NCBI GenBank assembly: GCA_002469895.1
Contig: DKOA01000072.1
Coordinates: forward strand, 2,410-8,416
DNA from: Opitutia bacterium UBA7374
GTDB lineage: Bacteria; Verrucomicrobiota; Verrucomicrobiia; Opitutales; Coraliomargaritaceae
Length of the DNA: 6,007 nt
Reading direction: 5' to 3'
The notes under the pieces were generated by a model, which was not told the origin of the DNA, did not search any database, and saw nothing but the letters and a program-made list of their open reading frames with translations. Positions 1-6,007 of the stretch are shown piece by piece; positions within the stretch are counted from its first letter, which is position 1, and the number at the start of each line of letters is the position of its first letter. The position numbers were made by a program, and so were the translations under genes.

Positions 1-93
1 GAAGCGGAAGTGGCCGAGGCAACAACTGATGCTCTTTCAGAGACGGACGAAACGGAAGAAAAGCCGAAGGCTGCAGGGAGGGACGAAGCGTAA
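1..93 (+). CDS. 3' end of an unidentified protein with an acidic, Ala/Glu/Thr/Lys-rich tail (partial)
   Basis: Frame 1 is open from the first base to a TAA at 91-93 and encodes 30 residues; the start lies outside the window. The tail is low-complexity and rich in Glu, Ala, Thr, Asp and Lys, ending ...KPKAAGRDEA. Charged, probably disordered tails like this end many bacterial housekeeping proteins, such as some ribosomal proteins and chaperones, but the visible part carries no domain that identifies the protein. The gene converges on the cytochrome gene with 28 bases between the two stop codons, and I see no clear terminator hairpin in that gap. That it is coding rests on the open frame, the codon choice and the fit with the neighbouring gene boundary; the product is unknown. 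Confidence 0.55.
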   Translation, partial: EAEVAEATTDALSETDETEEKPKAAGRDEA

Positions 94-121
94 ATTTCGT
101 GTGTTTTCGCTTTGCTACAGA

Positions 122-2233
122 CTACGGGCGACGTGCCCGATTCATTGCTTGCTCCGCCTCTTTTGTGCGCCCGAGTTGATTGTAGGCGAGAGAGAGGTTA
201 TACCATGCGCGGGAGAAGTCCGGCTGCATGGCGGTACATTCTTCAAGGTAGCCGACGGCTCTTGAGAGGTCGCCGAGTTCAGCTTCGAGCAAGCCGAGCG
301 AGTAGGGGAAGAGTGCGTTGTCCGGGTCCAATTCCCATCCTTTGCGGAGGTAGTTGCGGGCGGGCTGATTGAGCCTGGCACTGCTCAGGAGGATGGCCGC
401 CTGTCGATAGACCTCGCCGTTTAGCTGGTCGTAATCAATCGCGCGGGCGAGGAGCTTTTGCAGGCGGGAGGTGTTCCCTTCACGGCTGGCCTGGCTGGCG
501 AGCATCATGAGGTTTTGGGGACGATCGATGTTGTAGTTGAGGTATTCGACAAACTCGGATTCGATCGGTTGTGGGTTTGTTTGTGCCTGCAGGGCGCGGG
601 CTGCAGCGAAGCGGACAGAGCGGATCGAGTCGCTTAGGCGCTCGATTAAATCGTTTTTCGCTGAGGGGTCCCGGGCGAGTGCTGCCGTGGCTTCGCGGCG
701 GACCAGTGGGCTTTCATGTTCGAGTAAGCTTTCGAGGTATTCTTCGGCTTTCCGGTTGGGCAGGTAGTTGGCGATCAATCCGGCATAGGTGCTGATCCAG
801 AAGGGGATGTCTTCGCCTTCGGCTAGTGCGAGGAGTGGGGAGAGGCCGTCGGGGGCAAAGGCCTGGGCGGCGGCGATGGCCCGGGCGCGCGGACGCTGGC
901 GACCGCTGGCGAGTTTTTCGCCGTACCATTGCTCGGACCATTGAACGGCCCAGTCGACGGATTCTTCTGTATGACAACGACTGCAGGCGTTGGGGATACC
1001 GAGTTCGCGGGTCATTAGTGGGTCAGGCATATGGAAGCCGTGGTCGGCCCGGGCATCGGCCTGCATGTAGAGCGTCTTGGGCATGTGGCACTCGACGCAG
1101 CGGTTGCCCATGCTGTCGGCTCCGTGATGGCTGTGGGTGGTCGGCTCGATGATCGGTGCCCCCATCTGCCCGTTGTCGTGGCAGCGCAGGCAAAGGCTGT
1201 TATTCTCGACCGGCAGGATGTGCTCCATGGAGTGGGGGTCGTGGCAGTCCATGCAAGTGACACCGGCGTGAGCCATGCGGCTCATGCTGAAGGAGCCATG
1301 GACAAAGACCTCGTCGAGAATCTGCCCGTCCGGATAGTAGAGTCCGGGCTGAGCGGGGGTGGCGAGGGCGAAGTGATCTTCGTAGGCATCACCGGGCAGA
1401 AAGGTATCTGCGGTCAGTTGGTCGCGCCGGGAGTGACAACTGGCACAATTATCTTCGGTTTGTACTTTGCTCAGAGTCGCCGGCTTGGAGCGATAGTCAC
1501 CCCGACGGGCCTCCTCAACGTGTGCCGCGAGGTCGTTGTGGCATTCAGCGCAGGCAATGCCCTGCTGGGTCCAGGTAGAATCGTATCGGTCGGCTTCGAA
1601 GTTGTAGTTCTTTTCGTACTCGGTGGTATGGCAAAAGGCGCAGTTGGCGTTCCAGTTCATCCCCTGACCGGTCCAGTGACCCCACTCTCCGGGCAGGCGA
1701 TCCTGACCGAGGTAGACATCGAACCAGCGGTCTTTTTCGACATCATAGGTTGCGCTGATGGTCTGAAACTTATTCCCGGGTAGGTGGGCGAGGTATTGTC
1801 GTATGGGAGTTTCCCCGATGACGCCGACGAGTTCATAGGTTTCGCTGACGACACCTTGATCGATGACCTGCATGGAAAAGGAGCCGGATTGCTCGAGCAT
1901 GCGATAGGTGACTCCGGATTCCTCGACTTCGCGGGGGGGATGAAAGGCCGGCGCATCGATCACCGGATCGAGTGGCCGGTTGGCCACTGCGTGGTGACTG
2001 CGTTTCCATGCGGCCACTTCATCGGCGTGGCATTCGACACAGGCCTCCGGGCCGATTGCCTGTATGCGGGCGGGATCGTGGCTGAAGGGGAAGGCGGTCA
2101 ACTCCGCAGCCGGTGGGTCCAATGCCTGTCGGCGGCTTTCCTCCGGACGGGAGCAAGCGCTGAGCGCAAGCAAGCCGGCGGCAGCGAGTGCGGGCCAGCG
2201 TAGGTATGGGAGGGGCTGTGATTCTAGAAACAC
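122..2233 (-). CDS. Octahaem c-type cytochrome lipoprotein with C-terminal HEAT-like and TPR repeats
   Basis: This 703-residue protein is an exported multihaem cytochrome, expected to carry electrons in the periplasm or at an envelope membrane; its redox partner and substrate are unknown. Residues 13-24 form a hydrophobic stretch followed by a lipobox, L24-S-A-C27, so lipidation at Cys27 is predicted. Eight CXXCH haem-attachment motifs begin at Cys65, 198, 228, 263, 327, 348, 379 and 417. The first lies in a CVECH...W..SHH context like that of cytochrome c554-type domains, and the fifth and sixth (CMDCHDPH, CLRCH) resemble paired-CXXCH domains. Many additional His residues (e.g. 80, 81, 322, 334, 367-370, 398, 401) could be distal ligands. 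Residues about 495-551 look like two HEAT-type helical repeats with VRREA and VRFAAARAL cores. Three TPRs follow with exact 34-residue spacing (606-639, 640-673, 674-703). The start is GTG at 2231-2233, with an in-frame TAA upstream, no better ATG before residue 112, and a weak AGG a few bases upstream. There are no haem-lyase or quinol-oxidase genes alongside. A catalytic role cannot be excluded, though no CXXCK haem or other active-site signature is visible. Confidence 0.93.
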   Translation of the reverse strand: MFLESQPLPYLRWPALAAAGLLALSACSRPEESRRQALDPPAAELTAFPFSHDPARIQAIGPEACVECHADEVAAWKRSHHAVANRPLDPVIDAPAFHPPREVEESGVTYRMLEQSGSFSMQVIDQGVVSETYELVGVIGETPIRQYLAHLPGNKFQTISATYDVEKDRWFDVYLGQDRLPGEWGHWTGQGMNWNANCAFCHTTEYEKNYNFEADRYDSTWTQQGIACAECHNDLAAHVEEARRGDYRSKPATLSKVQTEDNCASCHSRRDQLTADTFLPGDAYEDHFALATPAQPGLYYPDGQILDEVFVHGSFSMSRMAHAGVTCMDCHDPHSMEHILPVENNSLCLRCHDNGQMGAPIIEPTTHSHHGADSMGNRCVECHMPKTLYMQADARADHGFHMPDPLMTRELGIPNACSRCHTEESVDWAVQWSEQWYGEKLASGRQRPRARAIAAAQAFAPDGLSPLLALAEGEDIPFWISTYAGLIANYLPNRKAEEYLESLLEHESPLVRREATAALARDPSAKNDLIERLSDSIRSVRFAAARALQAQTNPQPIESEFVEYLNYNIDRPQNLMMLASQASREGNTSRLQKLLARAIDYDQLNGEVYRQAAILLSSARLNQPARNYLRKGWELDPDNALFPYSLGLLEAELGDLSRAVGYLEECTAMQPDFSRAWYNLSLAYNQLGRTKEAEQAMNRARRP

Positions 2234-2336
2234 AGTACCTATGGTCGCGGAAGCGGGCCGCAGGTCAAGTGAGTTGGTAGCTTCGCTGCCTCTTCTTTTT
2301 GTTGGGATTTTTTACAATTTCGCTATAGGTTTGATT
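2234..2336. other. Divergent intergenic region between the cytochrome and PLD-like genes
   Basis: This 103-base gap separates two genes transcribed away from each other, so promoters for both should lie here or just inside the PLD gene. The right half is T-rich (about 2291-2320), unlike the GC-rich left half. On the plus strand a TACAAT at 2313-2318 resembles a -10 box but has no good -35 box at the right distance. An alternative plus pair, TTGGGA (2302-2307) and TATAGG (2324-2329) with a 16-base spacer, would start transcription almost at the PLD start codon. No clear operator palindrome is visible. Confidence 0.4.
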
Positions 2337-2350
2337 ATGGTCATTGTAAA
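2322..2350 (-). promoter_or_regulatory. Candidate sigma70-type promoter for the cytochrome gene
   Basis: Read on the minus strand, TTTACA (2350-2345) and TATAGC (2327-2322) are separated by 17 bases. They match the -35 consensus at five of six positions and the -10 consensus at four of six. Transcription would begin near 2315 and give a leader of about 80 bases before the GTG start at 2233. The -35 box lies inside the first codons of the divergent PLD-like gene. This is a consensus match only, and such matches occur by chance in AT-rich stretches. Confidence 0.3.
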
Positions 2351-3806
2351 ATGGTTGTTCATCGGGTTTTTGCTCGGGGGTATCCTTTTGCCGTTTCTGC
2401 TCTATCGACGGCCACAATTACCGTCCGGGACGAATGAAAAGAGTCCGGCTTATGCTTTTTCCGAGGCTGAGCTATTGATTGACTGGACGGCGCGTAGGTC
2501 GGGGAGTGAAGGCGCGCCCGAGCAGAGGATCTTCGACACGATTCTGGGGCAAATCGAAGCGGCGGAAACGTTTCTGATTCTCGATTTCTTTCTTTGGAAT
2601 CCCTGGCGCGGAGCGATTGAGGAGGATTTCGATTTGCGTCCTTTGTCGGGGGAGCTGGCCGAGGCACTCTTGCGCAAGCGGCAGTCGCATCGGGAAATGC
2701 CGATTCTGGTGATCACTGATCCGATCAACAAAATTTATGGGAGCCACGAGCCGAAATACTTTAACGAACTGCGTTCGGCGGGGATTACGGTAGTCTATAC
2801 TGACTTGAAAAAAATGCCGGACTCGAATCGTTTCTATGCGCCTTTAGCTGATTTTTGGAGTGGCCTCATTCCTGATTGGAAGCGTCCCCTGTTGCCGAAT
2901 CTGCTCAATCCGAAGGGGGCGCCGATGACGCTCCGGGAGCTTGGTCATCTGCTCCATCTCAAAGCGAATCACCGCAAGGTATTGGTAGCCGGCTTGGGTG
3001 AAAATACGCGGGTCCTGATCGGCAGCCTGAATCCCGCGGATGGCAGTGCGGGTCATAGTAATCTGGCCTTGTTGGTGGACGGGCCGGTGGGCCGTTTTGC
3101 AGCGCTCTCAGAGTTGGCCGTGGCGGAATGGTCGGCTGGAGAAGTGGCATCGGTGGCCACCTGCCTGCGGAAGATTCATGGTCTTTTGCCGGAAGCGGGG
3201 TCGGCCGCAAGTGTTGGCCCGCGGGTTGCCTGGCGGAGTGAAGGGCAGATACGGGAAACACTGCTGAAGGAATTGTCGCAGGCCGGGGTGGGGGTACAAG
3301 TGGATGTGGCACTCTTTTATTTATCGGATAGGCGGGTGATTGAGGCGCTGAAGGATGCCGCGCGACGGGGCGCTTCTCTGCGGATTTTGCTGGACCCGAA
3401 TAAGGATGCCTTTGGACGGGTGAAGAACGGCATCCCAAACCGGCCAGTGGCGGCGGAACTGATGGCTCTGCACGATGCACACGGGCTGACAGTGCGTTGG
3501 GCGGATACGCGTGGGGAACAGTTTCACGCCAAAGCCTTGCGGGTGCTTGGCGGGGGGCGGGATCTTCTTTTTCTGGGATCAGGCAATTGGACGAACCGGA
3601 ATATCGGTAACTCAAACCTCGAGGCGAACTTACTTCTGAGCGAGGCGGGCCCGGTGGGGCAGAACTTTGACCAATATTTTGAAAAGGTTTGGGCTAACCG
3701 GGGCGGACTGGAGGCGAGCCTGCCTTATGCGGCATGGGCAGACAGCGGGCTGCTGAAGCGAACTTTCTATCGATTCCAGGAATGGAGTGGTGCTTCGACA
3801 TTTTAG
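2337..3806 (+). CDS. Membrane-anchored phospholipase D-like protein with two HxK motifs
   Basis: This 489-residue protein belongs to the PLD superfamily, whose members break or transfer phosphodiester bonds using two HxK...N motifs brought into one active site. Here motif 1 is H212-R-K214 followed by G229-S-x-N232, and motif 2 is H397-A-K399 followed by G414-S-x-N417. The Asp that normally completes each HxKx4D motif is absent: its places hold Gly219 and Leu404. Residues 4-22 form one hydrophobic membrane segment followed by Arg24-Arg25, so the catalytic part is probably tethered to the membrane. Residues around 78-90 (FLILDFFLWNP) fit the first core strand of each PLD repeat. Cardiolipin synthase-like or other phospholipid activity is plausible but the substrate is not shown; a nuclease is also possible. 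The ATG at 2337 was chosen because AGG (2327-2329) lies seven bases upstream and the product then opens directly with the membrane anchor. The frame is open further upstream, with ATGs at 2241 and 2064; 2064 would overlap the cytochrome gene. A TTG at 2331 is also possible. Confidence 0.87.
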   Translation: MVIVKWLFIGFLLGGILLPFLLYRRPQLPSGTNEKSPAYAFSEAELLIDWTARRSGSEGAPEQRIFDTILGQIEAAETFLILDFFLWNPWRGAIEEDFDLRPLSGELAEALLRKRQSHREMPILVITDPINKIYGSHEPKYFNELRSAGITVVYTDLKKMPDSNRFYAPLADFWSGLIPDWKRPLLPNLLNPKGAPMTLRELGHLLHLKANHRKVLVAGLGENTRVLIGSLNPADGSAGHSNLALLVDGPVGRFAALSELAVAEWSAGEVASVATCLRKIHGLLPEAGSAASVGPRVAWRSEGQIRETLLKELSQAGVGVQVDVALFYLSDRRVIEALKDAARRGASLRILLDPNKDAFGRVKNGIPNRPVAAELMALHDAHGLTVRWADTRGEQFHAKALRVLGGGRDLLFLGSGNWTNRNIGNSNLEANLLLSEAGPVGQNFDQYFEKVWANRGGLEASLPYAAWADSGLLKRTFYRFQEWSGASTF

Positions 3807-3843
3807 GGTAGGCTAAGAGGCGGGGCTGACTCTGCCGAAAACG

Positions 3844-5856
3844 TTATGCCGGCTCAATGAGTTCTCGGAAGCCGGCTTCATCAAGGACGGGGATGCCGAG
3901 TTTCTGGGCTTTGCTGTATTTCGATCCGGAGGCTTCGCCGGCCAGCAGATAATCCGTCTTTTGGCTCACGCTGGAGCTGGTTCGGCCACCGGCAGCTTCA
4001 ATCATTTGAGTGGCTTCGTCGCGGGTCAGGCCGGGAAGAGTGCCGGTCAGGACGAGGGTCTTTCCGCTGAGGGCTCCGCCGCTTGCGGTCTGGGTGTTTG
4101 CGCTGGAAAAGTTTACACCGTGTGCCCGCAAGCGATCGATGCGTTCTTGATGGGTGGGATTGGCAAACCAATCGACGAGGCTTTGTGCCATGATGGTGCC
4201 GACGCCATCGATCGATTCCAGTTGTTCGAGGGGGGCTATGGCGAGGGAATCGAGTGAACCGAATGCAGCGGCGAGGTCTTTGGCAGATTGCTTGCCGACG
4301 TGTGGAATTCCCAATCCGTGAAGAAGACGCCAGAGGTCCTGCGATTTACTTTTTTCGAGAGCGTCGATCAGGTTAGCGGCGGATTTTTCAGCAAATTTAT
4401 CGAGTTCCAGGAGTTGGCCGGTCTGCAGGCTGTACAAGTCGGCGGGGTCACGGGCCATCCCGCGGAGGACGAGTTGTTCGACAATGGCGGTGCCGAGGTT
4501 GGCGATGTCCATACAGGCACGGCTGGCGAAGTGCTGCAGTGCCCGCATTTGCAGGGCAGGGGCATCACTGCTGAGGACTCTCCAGGCGGAGTCGCTGGGA
4601 TCGCGCGCGGCTTCGATCCCGAGCTCCCGGAGCTTGGCGGCAAAATCAAAGGGCTGGCTGTCGCCGGGGCGCTCACTTTCGACCACCGAGAGCACCTGCG
4701 GAATGATTTCTCCGGCTTTTTGTACGACTACGGTATCCCCAGGGCGCAGATCTTTGCGCCGAATTTCATCTTCATTGTGCAAGGTGGCCCGGGCGACTAC
4801 AGTGCCAGCGAGCTGGACGGGCTGGAGAATGGCGACGGGGGTAATGGCACCGGTACGGCCAATCTGCATTTGGATGTCTTCTAGCCGGGTCTGGGCCCGT
4901 TCGGCTTCAAATTTATAAGCGATGGCCCAGCGAGGGGCCTTAGCGGTAGATCCGGCTGCCCGTTGTAAACGAAAGTCATCGAGTTTGATGACGGCCCCAT
5001 CGGTAGGGTAGTCAAAGTTTTGACGGAGGGAATCGAGTGCCTCAATGGACTTTGCAGCTTCTTTGATGCCATTGGCCAGCCATTGTTTTTCGAGAACGCG
5101 AAACTCCCAGGCGGCGAGTTTTTCGTGGATAGCGGATTGACTGCTGAAGAAGCCTTCCGGCTGGCAGGCACCGATACCGTAGAGGGCGATTTCCAAGCGG
5201 CGTTCGCGGGCTTGGTTCGGGTCGAGTAGTTTGACGGTTCCGGCGGCGAGATTTCTGGGGTTGGCGTATAAGGGTTGGTCGTTGGCTTCCCGTTCGGCAT
5301 TAATGCGTTCAAATTCAGCGTGCCGCATATAGATCTCACCCCGGACTTCGAGGATCTCCGGAGCGTCTTCGATCGTCGCGGGGATCCCACTGATGTGCTG
5401 CACGTTGGCCGTAATCTCATCACCTTCGGTACCGTTGCCCCGGGTGACGGCGCGGGTAAAGTGGCCCTCTTCGTAGGTTAAGCAGACGGCGACGCCGTCA
5501 ATTTTCGGTTCGACAAGATAGCGCAGGGAATCTTCGGGGAAGCGTTTCTCCAGCCGATTGCCGAAATCGATCAACTCTTCCATATTATAGGTGTTGTCGA
5601 GACTGAGCATGGGCATTCGGTGGATGCGTGTGACAAAGCCATCGATGCGGTCATCGCCAACCGATGCAACCGAGGGGACTGCTCGGGCGAGTTGCGGATG
5701 GGCCGTTTCGAGATCGGCCAGTTGCTCTTTCAGGCGGTCATAGGCCTGGTCATCAATGCGCGGTTGGGCCTCTTTATAGTAAAGACGATCGTGCTCGGCG
5801 ATTTGGGCCCGTAGATTTTCAATTTCCGCTTTGGGATCTGCATCCATATTCGTCAT
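3844..5856 (-). CDS. ligA: NAD+-dependent DNA ligase LigA lacking the zinc-finger cysteines
   Basis: LigA seals 3'-OH/5'-phosphate nicks in duplex DNA using NAD+, joining Okazaki fragments and completing repair. At 670 residues it is the usual length with the usual domain order. Domain Ia (about 1-70) has the NAD+-binding Y26-Y27, D36 and Y39-D40. The adenylation domain has SLDN (85-88), the catalytic K118-I-D-G, TRGNGTEGDEIT (138-149), RGE (172-174), NPRNLAAGT (199-207), TDGAVIKLDD (285-294) and PRWAIAYKF (308-316). The OB fold follows (about 325-390, with GRTGAITPVA and ATLHNEDEI), then the zinc-finger region, helix-hairpin-helix repeats (about 445-565) and a C-terminal BRCT domain (about 593-668). 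In the zinc region the expected Cys-x2-Cys-x14-Cys-x5-Cys is replaced by L409, L412, V427 and P433 (A432 if the last spacing is one shorter). Flanking residues align without a gap, so this is not a frameshift. The start is ATG at 5856; another ATG lies three codons in, and neither has a good ribosome-binding site. The stop is TAA at 3844-3846, converging on the PLD gene with 37 bases between. Confidence 0.97.
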   Translation of the reverse strand: MTNMDADPKAEIENLRAQIAEHDRLYYKEAQPRIDDQAYDRLKEQLADLETAHPQLARAVPSVASVGDDRIDGFVTRIHRMPMLSLDNTYNMEELIDFGNRLEKRFPEDSLRYLVEPKIDGVAVCLTYEEGHFTRAVTRGNGTEGDEITANVQHISGIPATIEDAPEILEVRGEIYMRHAEFERINAEREANDQPLYANPRNLAAGTVKLLDPNQARERRLEIALYGIGACQPEGFFSSQSAIHEKLAAWEFRVLEKQWLANGIKEAAKSIEALDSLRQNFDYPTDGAVIKLDDFRLQRAAGSTAKAPRWAIAYKFEAERAQTRLEDIQMQIGRTGAITPVAILQPVQLAGTVVARATLHNEDEIRRKDLRPGDTVVVQKAGEIIPQVLSVVESERPGDSQPFDFAAKLRELGIEAARDPSDSAWRVLSSDAPALQMRALQHFASRACMDIANLGTAIVEQLVLRGMARDPADLYSLQTGQLLELDKFAEKSAANLIDALEKSKSQDLWRLLHGLGIPHVGKQSAKDLAAAFGSLDSLAIAPLEQLESIDGVGTIMAQSLVDWFANPTHQERIDRLRAHGVNFSSANTQTASGGALSGKTLVLTGTLPGLTRDEATQMIEAAGGRTSSSVSQKTDYLLAGEASGSKYSKAQKLGIPVLDEAGFRELIEPA

Positions 5857-5865
5857 TCAATGAGA

Positions 5866-5899
5866 GGATACAGGCAAAGCAATGTGAATACGTGTATCC
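5866..5899. repeat. Inverted repeat in the ligA leader
   Basis: A perfect 7-base inverted repeat, GGATACA (5866-5872) and TGTATCC (5893-5899), surrounds a 20-base spacer and lies about ten bases before the ligA start codon. The right arm overlaps a smaller near-palindrome, ATACACGTAT on the minus strand. It could be a leader hairpin or a protein-binding site acting on ligA, or it could be chance; the long spacer makes a stable hairpin doubtful. Confidence 0.35.
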
Positions 5900-5907
5900 G
5901 TTGAAGC

Positions 5908-5927
5908 AAAATCCCCTTGGTTGGGGA
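5908..5927 (-). terminator. Possible weak intrinsic terminator between tRNA-Glu and ligA
   Basis: On the minus strand TCCCC (5916-5912 arm at 5923-5927 complement) and GGGGA form a 5-base-pair stem around a 6-base AACCAA loop, immediately followed by TTTTG. It lies 26 bases downstream of the tRNA 3' end and about 50 bases upstream of ligA, where a terminator for the tRNA transcript would be expected. The stem and T-run are both short, so read-through into ligA is likely even if it functions. Confidence 0.35.
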
Positions 5928-5941
5928 GGTGTCGTGTCGTT

Positions 5942-6007
<66 letters not shown>

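Noticed and set aside
1031..2203. Two long plus-strand open frames (1031-1783 and 1784-2203) opposite the cytochrome gene
   Set aside because: They lie in the antisense frame whose codons are exact complements of the cytochrome codons. Stops there need TTA, CTA or TCA on the sense strand, which this gene rarely uses, so long open frames arise by chance. Their products show no domains, and the sense protein is unmistakable.
2064..2336. N-terminal extension of the PLD-like protein from the first ATG of the frame
   Set aside because: It would overlap the cytochrome signal-peptide region antisense, adds a low-complexity Ala/Ser/Arg sequence before the membrane anchor, and lacks a ribosome-binding site better than that of the 2337 start.
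2959..3615. 218-codon minus-strand open frame opposite the PLD-like gene
   Set aside because: The product is a Pro/Arg/Ser-rich sequence of the kind expected from the complement of a GC-rich gene, with no recognisable domain; the plus strand carries clear PLD motifs.
3807..3843. Possible bidirectional terminator between the convergent PLD-like and ligA genes
   Set aside because: A stem GGCGGGG/CTCTGCC can form on the plus strand only with two G-U pairs and is followed by GAAAAC, not a T-run; the minus-strand version has mismatches and no T-run.
4288..4884. 198-codon plus-strand open frame opposite ligA
   Set aside because: It lies wholly within the well-supported ligA coding sequence on the other strand and has no domain of its own.

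Overview
The window is 6007 bases of moderately GC-rich bacterial chromosome. It holds three complete protein genes, the 3' end of a fourth, and a partial tRNA gene. Nothing fixes the species. The gene types (a multihaem cytochrome lipoprotein with HEAT and TPR repeats, NAD+-dependent ligase, tRNA-Glu with encoded CCA) fit a Gram-negative bacterium. My best guess is the Planctomycetes-Verrucomicrobia group, perhaps Opitutae/Puniceicoccales, but this is an inference from general resemblance and not a database result. There are no transposases, integrases, CRISPR arrays or phage genes, so this looks like ordinary chromosome.

Layout from left to right. Positions 1-93 (+) are the acidic C-terminal tail of an unidentified protein. 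Positions 122-2233 (-) encode a 703-residue exported lipoprotein with eight c-type haem motifs followed by HEAT-like and TPR repeats. A 103-base divergent intergenic region (2234-2336) carries candidate promoters. Positions 2337-3806 (+) encode a membrane-anchored protein with two phospholipase D-type HxK motifs. Positions 3844-5856 (-) encode the DNA ligase LigA, convergent with the PLD gene. A 96-base leader with inverted repeats separates ligA from a tRNA-Glu(UUC) gene on the same strand, which runs off the right edge (5953-6007).

The genes do not form an evident pathway. The cytochrome is an envelope redox protein, the PLD-like protein probably acts on phospholipids or another phosphodiester at the membrane, and LigA and tRNA-Glu are housekeeping. 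The cytochrome and PLD genes are divergent from one intergenic region and could share regulation, but nothing shows it. The observation most worth following is that LigA has lost all four zinc-finger cysteines while keeping its other domains. Next are the octahaem-HEAT-TPR architecture and the loss of the usual aspartate from both HKD motifs of the PLD-like protein. I found no convincing new multi-gene system.
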